Below are positions 15,564 to 21,849 of a DNA stretch of 40,044 nt, piece after piece. This DNA is from Streptomyces mesophilus. Its GTDB lineage: Bacteria > Actinomycetota > Actinomycetes > Streptomycetales > Streptomycetaceae. The notes beneath the pieces are model-generated. The model did not search any database, had not been told where the DNA came from, and saw nothing but the letters and a program-made list of their open reading frames with translations. Made by a program: the position numbers and the translations under genes. Numbering within the stretch: the first letter of the stretch is position 1; each line of letters begins with the position of its first letter. The stretch lies in assembly GCF_011044995.1 (NCBI RefSeq), contig NZ_JAAKZW010000045.1, positions 1-40,044 on the forward strand, in the 5' to 3' direction.

Positions 15564-16111
15564 AGGTCACCGCACACCGGCTGTTCGGCCACCGGCACAT
15601 CCTGCGCGAGATACAGCACGTCGCCCCGACCGCAGCCGATCTGGTCACGCGGAACGTGCGTGGGCGACTGCCGCGCCTGGAGATCGTGCTGACGACTCCG
15701 CAGGGCATGAACGAGCTGACCGTGAACACCCAGATCGCCACCATCGGAGGCAAGGTCACCCCGCAGGCCCGCAGTAAGGCCGCGCGTCGGCTCATGTGGG
15801 AGGACCACCGCGTATTCGGCAGGACCGTGCTCGCCCCGAAGGGCGCGGTACTGATCCTGATCAACGCCCGCAAGGTCAACCACGGTGAGCAGGTCGCCCC
15901 CACGCTCGTGCATGAACTCGTGCACGCCGTGCAGTTCACCCGCCCCGGCATCGCCGACCTGATCATCGCCGGGCTCAAGAACAACTACGGCATCGAGCCG
16001 CTTACGCGCCGCGACGTGCGCCGCTATGACCGTCAGCTCAAGGCCCACGAGGACGAGGCGTACCGCATGGAGCACCGCCTCACCCCGCAGCTCAACGCCT
16101 ACGCCGCCTGA
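15560..16111 (+). CDS. Putative zinc metallopeptidase with HELVH motif
   Basis: 183 residues. Residues 114-126 read PTLVHELVHAVQF, a gluzincin/SprT-like HExxH signature with the hydrophobic frame expected for an active-site helix. A tyrosine/aspartate-rich stretch (RRDVRRYDRQLKAHEDEAYRMEHRL) follows, where EDEAYRMEH could provide the third ligand. The N-terminus (HRHILREIQHVAPTAADLVTR) is helical. It is the second HExxH protein in this operon and is unrelated in sequence to the first. Substrate unknown; a role in cell-wall or regulator processing is only speculation. Confidence 0.65.
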   Translation: MKVTAHRLFGHRHILREIQHVAPTAADLVTRNVRGRLPRLEIVLTTPQGMNELTVNTQIATIGGKVTPQARSKAARRLMWEDHRVFGRTVLAPKGAVLILINARKVNHGEQVAPTLVHELVHAVQFTRPGIADLIIAGLKNNYGIEPLTRRDVRRYDRQLKAHEDEAYRMEHRLTPQLNAYAA

Positions 16112-16130
16112 CCCGACTGAGGAGATCTCC

Positions 16131-16364
16131 ATGCAGGACATCGACTGGCCCGAGGACGTGCTCTACCGCTTCCTGACGATCGTCGGCGCCACCGTCGACA
16201 TCACCTACCTGCCCGATGACAGCTACCGGGCGCACTGCACTGGGTGCGACAGCGAGGTAAATCCCGAGCACGCCACCGACTACGACCTCAACCAGCGCGT
16301 GAAGCCGTGGGCTCAGAAGCACTCCGAGACCTGCCGCGCCCTGCGCCTGCCCCACCACAGCTAA
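16131..16364 (+). CDS. Small zinc-finger-like protein
   Basis: 77 residues from the ATG at 16131 (GAGGAGA upstream). The N-terminus is hydrophobic (VLYRFLTIVGATVDITYL); the middle and end hold CTGC (x~30) HSETC, a CxxC...HxxxC arrangement consistent with one zinc ion. Similar short proteins sit ahead of traB in other Streptomyces elements. Last gene before the traB leader hairpin. Function not known. Confidence 0.6.
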   Translation: MQDIDWPEDVLYRFLTIVGATVDITYLPDDSYRAHCTGCDSEVNPEHATDYDLNQRVKPWAQKHSETCRALRLPHHS

Positions 16365-16374
16365 GGCCCCCAGC

Positions 16375-16416
16375 GGGGTCCGGCCGCCCACCTTCCACAG
16401 CACGCGGCCGGACCCC
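16375..16416 (+). promoter_or_regulatory. Leader hairpin upstream of traB
   Basis: GGGGTCCGGCCGC (16375-16387) pairs perfectly with GCGGCCGGACCCC (16404-16416); 13-bp stem, 16-nt loop, ending 27 bases before the traB start. Geometry equals the two other leader hairpins though the sequence differs. It may be a terminator of the preceding operon or an attenuator of traB. Confidence 0.65.
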
Positions 16417-16443
16417 CATCCCTCACAGAGAAGGACACCTAAA

Positions 16444-18681
16444 GTGAAACACCCCGATGACGATCACGAACTGTTCCACCGACTCGAAGCGGAGATGGCG
16501 GCTGAGAAGCCGGCCGACTCCGACGGCAAGGTAGTCGACTTGGAGTCGGCCCGATCGGCCCGTAAGGAGTCGGCCGACCCGACCGCCGCTGAGTCGGGCG
16601 ACCGGTCGGCGGTCGGGTCGGCCGACTCGGATGATGACGAGTCGCCCCGACCGGTCGACGGCCCGCAGCCCAAGGCGCCCGGCTTGCTGGGGCAGTCGCG
16701 GGAGGCCAAACGCCGCCAGGTGCTGCCCTCTTGGCTGCGCTCGCGCAGCGAGCTCAAGGGTGCCGCGCGGTGGCTGCTCGGCTACCTGTGGCACATCTTC
16801 GCCTTCCACACCGTGCGCACTCCCGTCTATGCGGGCCGACTTGTGGCCCGCACGCCGCGCGGGATCGGCCGCTCGCTGCGCGGCTGGCAGCGGTGGGTGG
16901 CGGACATAGAGTCGGCGCCGCTACGGCATGCGGAGGCGTTCAAGGAGAACACCGCCGAATACCTGAAGCTGTCCCGCCAGCGCGATCGTCGGGTCAGGTG
17001 GCGGGGCACCGTCTCCGCAGTCGTCTTCCCCCTCGCCCTGGTCGGCGTCCTGCTGTTGGTGTTCGCTGCTCCGGTGTGGCTGCAACTGCTCGCCGCCGCT
17101 GTGGCCGTCACGGTGTTCGGTGTGGTGGGCACGCCGGCCGATGCTCCGCTGAAGCAGCACGCGGTGGTCAAGGCCGATGCGCCGAAGTTGACCGCGACGA
17201 TGGTGGTGGCCGCGCTCGGCGCGCTGGGCAACGACAAGCTGAACGCTGCCGTGAAGACTGGCACCGGCATCAAGTTCACCTCGGAAATTCACCGCGACGG
17301 TCCCGGCTGGCGCGCGGACATCGAGCTGCCGCTGGGTGTGACGCCGGACGACATCATGAACAAGCGCGAGGCGCTCGCCTCGGGTCTGCGCCGCAAGCTG
17401 GGCTGTGTGTGGCCGATGCCGAACCCGGACGACCACGAGGGCACCCTGATTCTGTGGGTCGGGGACAAGCCGATGAACGAGGCCAAGCGCCCCGTCTGGC
17501 CACTCGCGAAGTCCGGTGCGGTCGACCTGTTCAAGCCGGTTGAGTTCGGCAACAACCAGCAAATGCGCTGGGTGTCGGTCACGCTCATGTTCGTCTCGAT
17601 CGTGGTCGGCTCCGTCCCGCGGATGGGCAAGACCTACCTGATGCGGCTGTTCATGCTGATCGCCGCACTCGACCCCCGCGCCTGGCTGTACATCTTCGAC
17701 TTCAAGGGCGGATCCGACTACAAGCCCCTGGAGCGCGTCTCTCACCGGTGGCGCTCCGGTGAAGACGACGAGGACGTCAAGTACTGCCTGGACTCCCTCA
17801 TCGAAATCCAAGAAGAGCTCACCCGGCGCGCGAAGGTCATCAAGTCGCTGCCGCTGAAGCGGTGCCCGGAGTCGAAGGTGACCCCCGAGCTGGCCAGCGA
17901 CAAGCGCCTCGGGTTGCATCCGCTCGTGGTGTGCCTGGATGAGTGCCAGAAAGCCTTCGAGCACAAGAAGTACGGCGCGAAGATCACAGAGATCGGGGAA
18001 GACCTGGTCAGGCGCGGTCCGGCCTACGGCATCATCGCGATGTTCGGCACCCAGCGCCCGGACAAGGACTCCATCCCGAAGGGCATCAGCGCCAACGCGA
18101 TTCTACGCTTCGCGCTCAAGGTCACCGGCCAGACCGAGAACGACATGATCCTCGGAACCTCGATGTACAAGGCCGGATACAAGGCCACCATGTTCTCCTT
18201 CAAGCGCGACAAGGGCGTCGCCTGGATGGCCGGTGAACAGGACGAACCGGCCATCGTGTGCGGCACCGAAGTTGACGCCGTGTTGGCGGAGAACATCACG
18301 CTGCGGGCGCGCAAGCTGCGCGAGGACTACGACAACGTCACCGGCTACGCCCGCGGCGAGGACATGGCCGAAGACCCCACCGCCGGCCTCGATCTGCTCG
18401 CGGACATCGCCGCGGTCACACCGTCTGATGAGGCCAAGCCGTGGAACGAATCCACGGTGGACCGGCTCGCCGACTACCGGCCCGAAGCGTACGGGCCCTG
18501 GGGTGAGTTGAAGCCGGAGGAGAAGACCGCTCACCTCACGGCGATGCTCAAGCCGTACGGCATCAAGACCGATCAGGTCGGCCGCCGCGTGGACGGAAAG
18601 ATCGTGAACAAGAAGGGCTTCGTCCGCACCCACATCACCACCGCGATTGCGGAGCGTGACCACAAGAGGGACGCGTCCTGA
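16444..18681 (+). CDS. traB: TraB-type FtsK/SpoIIIE double-stranded DNA translocase
   Basis: Hexameric ATPase that moves double-stranded DNA between hyphae, the single key protein of Streptomyces conjugation. 745 residues from a GTG at 16444 with GAAGGA upstream. The N-terminus is acidic Ser/Ala/Asp-rich with irregular SAD repeats. It is followed by membrane segments near residues 190-230 (VVFPLALVGVLLLVFAAPVW and LLAAAVAVTVFGVVG). Then come the motor domain with Walker A GSVPRMGKT (389-397), Walker B LVVCLDE (494-500) and FGTQRPD. The C-terminal winged-helix-like end (MLKPYGIKTDQVGRRVDGKIVNKKGF) is where TraB proteins read their clt repeats. The repeat cluster directly downstream is the candidate target. 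Confidence 0.9.
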   Translation: MKHPDDDHELFHRLEAEMAAEKPADSDGKVVDLESARSARKESADPTAAESGDRSAVGSADSDDDESPRPVDGPQPKAPGLLGQSREAKRRQVLPSWLRSRSELKGAARWLLGYLWHIFAFHTVRTPVYAGRLVARTPRGIGRSLRGWQRWVADIESAPLRHAEAFKENTAEYLKLSRQRDRRVRWRGTVSAVVFPLALVGVLLLVFAAPVWLQLLAAAVAVTVFGVVGTPADAPLKQHAVVKADAPKLTATMVVAALGALGNDKLNAAVKTGTGIKFTSEIHRDGPGWRADIELPLGVTPDDIMNKREALASGLRRKLGCVWPMPNPDDHEGTLILWVGDKPMNEAKRPVWPLAKSGAVDLFKPVEFGNNQQMRWVSVTLMFVSIVVGSVPRMGKTYLMRLFMLIAALDPRAWLYIFDFKGGSDYKPLERVSHRWRSGEDDEDVKYCLDSLIEIQEELTRRAKVIKSLPLKRCPESKVTPELASDKRLGLHPLVVCLDECQKAFEHKKYGAKITEIGEDLVRRGPAYGIIAMFGTQRPDKDSIPKGISANAILRFALKVTGQTENDMILGTSMYKAGYKATMFSFKRDKGVAWMAGEQDEPAIVCGTEVDAVLAENITLRARKLREDYDNVTGYARGEDMAEDPTAGLDLLADIAAVTPSDEAKPWNESTVDRLADYRPEAYGPWGELKPEEKTAHLTAMLKPYGIKTDQVGRRVDGKIVNKKGFVRTHITTAIAERDHKRDAS

Positions 18682-18691
18682 CCGCCCGGGG

Positions 18692-18780
18692 CCGCTAACG
18701 ATAGCGGGCACCCCCGCTAACCGTTAGCGGCCCCGATAGCGGCCAACATGCCTCTTGATCAGGCCGTTAGCCGATAGCGG
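18692..18780. repeat. CG(A/T)TAGCGG repeat cluster downstream of traB (candidate clt)
   Basis: CGATAGCGG occurs at 18699, 18734 and 18772 and CGTTAGCGG at 18722. The inverted form CCGCTAAC is at 18692 and 18714. CCGCTAAC-C-GTTAGCGG (18714-18730) is a perfect palindrome with a one-base centre. The cluster begins 11 bases after the traB stop. TraB proteins act on short direct repeats near traB (clt), so this is the best candidate in the element; a terminator role for the palindrome is also possible. Confidence 0.6.
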
Positions 18781-18821
18781 CCCCATCTGCGAAAACCCCT
18801 GAAACCCGCCTGGGAGGGCCC

Positions 18822-19112
18822 GTGATACCCCCTGCCCTGCTCGCTATCGCCTTGCTCGCGTTCATCACAGGTTGTTACTGCCTGATGTGTGCGATCTCGC
18901 CGTTCGGGACCTGCCGCAAGTGCCGCGGCATGGGCGGACTCGTCAAGACAACGATCTTCGGACGGATCAAGGCCAGCAAGAACTGCCCGCGCTGCAAAGG
19001 CCACGGCAAGCGCATCCGCGTCGGCCGCTGGATCTACAACCGCGCAGCCCGCATCTACCGCGACTCCCACCCCGAGTCCACCGCCAAATCCCGCATCGGA
19101 ACGCCCCGGTGA
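18822..19112 (+). CDS. Membrane-anchored protein with DnaJ-like CxxCxGxG zinc motifs
   Basis: 96 residues from the GTG at 18822 (GGGAGGG five bases upstream). One N-terminal TM (LLAIALLAFITGCYCLMCAI) is followed by CRKCRGMG and CPRCKGHG, two CxxCxGxG units of the kind that form one zinc site in the DnaJ cysteine-rich domain. The tail is basic (KRIRVGRWIYNRAARIYR). It starts the spread-like cluster after traB. Similar short membrane proteins occur in AICEs; the biochemical role is not known. Confidence 0.65.
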   Translation: MIPPALLAIALLAFITGCYCLMCAISPFGTCRKCRGMGGLVKTTIFGRIKASKNCPRCKGHGKRIRVGRWIYNRAARIYRDSHPESTAKSRIGTPR

Positions 19113-19152
19113 CCCCGGGCCGGCCGACCCAACTCCCGGAAGGAGCGTCGCC

Positions 19153-19347
19153 GTGACCGTCACGATCTCCGTCGTCTTCGTGCTCGGCATCGCCGCTGCG
19201 GTGCTGATCAAGTACAAGGCCGTCGGTCTCGTCGCCGCCGTGCTCCTCATTCTCTTTGGCTTCTACCTCGCCGACACCGGCGCCCGCGACGCGATCAATC
19301 AGACCGTGGGCTCCGTCCTCTCCACCCTCCGCGACATCGATTCCTGA
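19153..19347 (+). CDS. Small two-TM membrane protein (spread-like)
   Basis: 64 residues from a GTG preceded by GGAAGGAG. Two TM segments, VTISVVFVLGIAAAVLI and VGLVAAVLLILFGFYLA, are joined by the short loop KYKA. A soluble tail (DTGARDAINQTVGSVLSTLRDIDS) follows. Size, topology and position between traB and the replication module match Spd proteins that help a transferred element spread along the recipient mycelium; sequence identity to a named Spd is not asserted. Confidence 0.6.
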   Translation: MTVTISVVFVLGIAAAVLIKYKAVGLVAAVLLILFGFYLADTGARDAINQTVGSVLSTLRDIDS

Positions 19348-19361
19348 ACGGAGGCACCACC

Positions 19362-19976
19362 GTGAGCACCTTCACTGAACCGATCGTCGCCCGGCACTGG
19401 CTGGCCCTCGCCGCCCCGAAAGCGGCGCCTGCGCTCGCCACCTCCACCGTGCTGATCCTCGCCCGAATCTGGAACGCCAACGGCGCCGAACACAGCGTCG
19501 GAGGCGCCATGTTGATGGGCACCCTCGCCGCCGCGAGCGCGGCGGCCGGCATCTACTGCGGGGACCGCCTCGGAGACACCACCGTCACGGTCACCGCGTT
19601 CACCGCATCCGCTGCGCTCACGCTCGCCGCGGTCGCCGCCTACAGCGACGGCCTGTCCCTGCCGCTGCTGCTGTGGGCGATCGCCACCCTCATCGGCTAC
19701 GGCCTCGCCGCACGCCTGTGGCGTAAGGACCGGCGCGAGCAGGTGCACTTCGAGCGCGAGCGCTCGGAGCGGCAAGAGGAGCACGACCACGTGGAGCGAG
19801 TGACGGCCATCGAAGCGGGCTCGCGCATCGAGGTCGCCCGTGCCGGAGCCGCCTACGCGGAACAGCTCGCCACCGCGCTCATCCACCGCGCCGGACAGCC
19901 CGCATTCGATCCGGCCGCGCTCGCAGAGGCGGGCCTTCCTCAACTCCCCGCCCTCGACACCTTCAAGGAGAACTGA
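19362..19976 (+). CDS. Membrane protein with cytoplasmic coiled coil (spread-like)
   Basis: 204 residues from a GTG at 19362, with GGAGGC upstream. About four TM helices span residues 25-115 (TSTVLILARIW, GGAMLMGTLAAASAAAGIY, TVTAFTASAALTLAAVAAY, LLLWAIATLIGYGLAARLW). They are followed by a charged coiled coil (KDRREQVHFERERSERQEEHDHVERV) and a helical tail. AAGGAG near its end serves the next gene. Likely part of the spread complex; inferred from topology and neighbours. Confidence 0.6.
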   Translation: MSTFTEPIVARHWLALAAPKAAPALATSTVLILARIWNANGAEHSVGGAMLMGTLAAASAAAGIYCGDRLGDTTVTVTAFTASAALTLAAVAAYSDGLSLPLLLWAIATLIGYGLAARLWRKDRREQVHFERERSERQEEHDHVERVTAIEAGSRIEVARAGAAYAEQLATALIHRAGQPAFDPAALAEAGLPQLPALDTFKEN

Positions 19977-19977
19977 C

Positions 19978-20214
19978 GTGACCGGACCTGAGCACTACCT
20001 CGAGGCTGAGGAGCTCCTCGACTTCGCAAGCGGCTTCGAGACCGGATCCCTCATCGCCACCGACGCGATCGCCAGGGCGCAAGTCCATGCCGCACTCGCC
20101 CACACGGCCGCGACCGCACTCGCGGACGCGGGCGCCGGTGAGGGCATGCCCATGGAGGACTACAAGGCGTGGCGCGCAGCGGCGGGCGTCCAGTCCAACG
20201 GTGATGCGAAATGA
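19978..20214 (+). CDS. Small acidic helical protein, unknown function
   Basis: 78 residues from the GTG at 19978, preceded by AAGGAG at proper spacing that lies in the tail of the previous gene. Sequence is acidic and alanine-rich (HYLEAEELLDFASGFETGS, AAGVQSNGDAK). Its stop overlaps the MazG-like start (ATGA), so it belongs to the same operon. No family recognised. Confidence 0.55.
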   Translation: MTGPEHYLEAEELLDFASGFETGSLIATDAIARAQVHAALAHTAATALADAGAGEGMPMEDYKAWRAAAGVQSNGDAK

Positions 20215-20543
20215 GCACCGCCCTGTGGCCGATCACGGCCCGCATCGCCGCCCTGCTGAACCAGACCAACGGCACCGACCAGCACGAGACCGCGATGCGA
20301 CTGCTGAAGGTCGTAGAGGAGGCCGGTGAAGCCTCCGCCGCCTACATCGGCATGACCGGCCAGAACCCTCGCAAGGGCACCACCCATGCCCCGGAGGACG
20401 TTGCCGACGAACTGTGCGACGTGATCATCGCCGCGGCCGTCGCTCTGCACTCGTTCACCCCGCACGCGCCGCACCGGCTGGAGTCCAAGCTCCACGCCGC
20501 CGCGCGGCGCCTCCAATCCGCGCACGCGGCGAAGGAGCGCTGA
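20211..20543 (+). CDS. MazG-like nucleotide pyrophosphohydrolase family protein
   Basis: 110 residues. The all-alpha NTP-pyrophosphatase signature is visible: RLLKVVEEAGEASAAYIG supplies the first Glu cluster (EExxE) and PEDVADELCDVIIAAAVAL the second (ExxD). These metal-binding residues hydrolyse NTPs to NMP and pyrophosphate in this family. Phages and mobile elements often carry such enzymes to tune nucleotide pools or alarmones. Whether the target here is a dNTP, ppGpp or a damaged nucleotide cannot be told. Coupled to the preceding gene by ATGA overlap. Confidence 0.72.
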   Translation: MSTALWPITARIAALLNQTNGTDQHETAMRLLKVVEEAGEASAAYIGMTGQNPRKGTTHAPEDVADELCDVIIAAAVALHSFTPHAPHRLESKLHAAARRLQSAHAAKER

Positions 20544-20546
20544 GCC

Positions 20547-20720
20547 GTGTTCGAGATCCGGATCGTCTGCGCCCCTGAGCACACCGACGATGCCACCGAC
20601 GCACTGCGCGAGGGCTTCGTCACCGGCCCCGTACGCCGCTACGAGACCCGCGACGGCCGCACCCGGCTCTACGTCACCGCGGCACTTCGCACCAACGTCA
20701 CCGAGCTGCCCAAGAGGTAG
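20547..20720 (+). CDS. Small hypothetical protein
   Basis: 57 residues from a GTG at 20547, with GAAGGAG in the end of the MazG-like gene. FEIRIVCAPEHTDDATDAL, RRYETRDGRTRLYVTAAL and TELPKR suggest a small alpha/beta fold. It fits tightly between the MazG-like gene and the prim-pol leader hairpin, which starts six bases after its stop. No family recognised. Confidence 0.5.
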   Translation: MFEIRIVCAPEHTDDATDALREGFVTGPVRRYETRDGRTRLYVTAALRTNVTELPKR

Positions 20721-20726
20721 CTGCGC

Positions 20727-20768
20727 CCGGGGCGGTCGCCTTCTCGCCAAAGACCGCGACCGCCCCGG
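20727..20768 (+). promoter_or_regulatory. Leader hairpin, copy 2 (upstream of prim-pol)
   Basis: CCGGGGCGGTCGC (20727-20739) pairs perfectly with GCGACCGCCCCGG (20756-20768); 13-bp stem, 16-nt loop. It shares loop start CTTCTCGCC and the downstream CTCCCTGCCCTTCGAC with copy 1. Positions that differ between copies remain paired (G-C here, G-U there). It ends 38 bases before the prim-pol ATG. Confidence 0.72.
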
Positions 20769-20806
20769 CTCTCCCTGCCCTTCGACAGAACAGGAGAACT
20801 CCCAGC

Positions 20807-21700
20807 ATGACGCACCCCAGCAACGAAGCGCGAGAGCGTCCCTTGAGCGACGCTTTGCGCCTGGCGGCTCATGGCGTGCCGGTACTGCCGCTGAGCCGGA
20901 CCAAAACGCCCTTCAAGAACTGCCACGCCTGCGAGCAGAACCTGTGCGGTGGCCGGCCGAACATGAAGCAGCCTGGCCCCTGTCGGTGCCCACACCCCTG
21001 CCACGCTTGGGCAGCCGCCACGAAGGATCCCGCTGTACTCACGTCCCGCGCTTGGACCCTCGCGTGGGAGCAGGCCACTGCCGCGGCCTACCACCCCGGC
21101 GGGGCCTGGCTCACGGTCGTTGACCTTGACGATGCCGACGCGGTCGCGTGGGCGCGCGAGAGCCTGCCTCCGACCCGGACCGTCCCCACCACCCGGGGTG
21201 AGCACTGGCTCTACCTGGGGCCGATGCGATCGGCCAACGCCGTACGCCCCGGCGTGGACATCAAGTCGCGTATGTCTTACGTCCGTTGGCTCGGGCCCGG
21301 GGCCGGAGCGATGGCGCCTCTGCCGGATGCCGTCCGCGCCCTGGCGGAGCAGGAAGAGACCACCTCCGCCCCGGGGGAGGTGGTCTCTTCCCCGCGAGCG
21401 GCGGCTGTCTGGGACTCGAGTGTGGCCACCGGATGCCGGCACACCTCGCAGTACGTACGAACCGGTCTGGGCCGGGGCGTGGCCAAGGTGCGTTCACACA
21501 CCGAATCCGGCGCCGGATCACAGGCCTTCGGCGTCGCTCGGTTCCTCGCGAAGCAACACGAGCAGTGCCCCGGCCCTTGTGGTCTGGACGCGCTCGCGGA
21601 CGTGATCGTGGCCGCCGCCATGTCGGTCGGTGTTCCCGAGCCCTACGCCCGCCGTGCGGTCGCCAACGGCCTCAACACCGCATCGGGGAGGGCGGCATGA
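20807..21700 (+). CDS. Bifunctional DNA primase/polymerase (prim-pol)
   Basis: 297-residue AEP-superfamily protein that would prime and extend DNA during replication of the excised circle. Start ATG at 20807 with CAGGAGAA upstream. Domains: AAHGVPVLPLSRTKTPF (typical prim-pol entry) and a cysteine cluster CHACEQNLC...CRCPHPC likely binding zinc. The catalytic acidic motif VVDLDDADAV follows, with TTRGEHWLY (the sxH nucleotide-binding motif region) and VDIKSRMSYV. A C-terminal helical part has a further CPGPC. It lies directly ahead of the DUF3987 gene, the usual replication pair in AICEs lacking RepSA. Confidence 0.85.
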   Translation: MTHPSNEARERPLSDALRLAAHGVPVLPLSRTKTPFKNCHACEQNLCGGRPNMKQPGPCRCPHPCHAWAAATKDPAVLTSRAWTLAWEQATAAAYHPGGAWLTVVDLDDADAVAWARESLPPTRTVPTTRGEHWLYLGPMRSANAVRPGVDIKSRMSYVRWLGPGAGAMAPLPDAVRALAEQEETTSAPGEVVSSPRAAAVWDSSVATGCRHTSQYVRTGLGRGVAKVRSHTESGAGSQAFGVARFLAKQHEQCPGPCGLDALADVIVAAAMSVGVPEPYARRAVANGLNTASGRAA

Positions 21701-21849
21701 CCGCTCTGCCCGGCGCCGCCGAAACGGCCCTGCCCGAGTTCTCCGTGGGCGCCCCGAAGGGCGTCGCCGAAGGCGTCCTTTCAGCTCTTCGCCCTGAGCC
21801 GCACACGAGCGACGGGCGCGACCCCGAGGTAGGAGGCAAGGCCGCATGA
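21697..21849 (+). CDS. Tiny open frame linking prim-pol and DUF3987 genes
   Basis: Fifty codons whose ATG overlaps the prim-pol stop (ATGA) and whose stop overlaps the DUF3987 start (ATGA). Perfect coupling at both ends suggests it is translated. The peptide (MTALPGAAETALPEFSVG..., ending PEVGGKAA) is Pro/Ala/Glu-rich and may simply be a coupling peptide. No homologue recognised. Confidence 0.45.
   Translation: MTALPGAAETALPEFSVGAPKGVAEGVLSALRPEPHTSDGRDPEVGGKAA

Noticed and set aside
16500..16650. Repeated GTCGGCC/TCGGGC tracts near the start of traB considered as clt
   Set aside because: They follow the codons of an irregular Ser-Ala-Asp-rich protein segment and lack regular spacing; the cluster after traB is more convincing.
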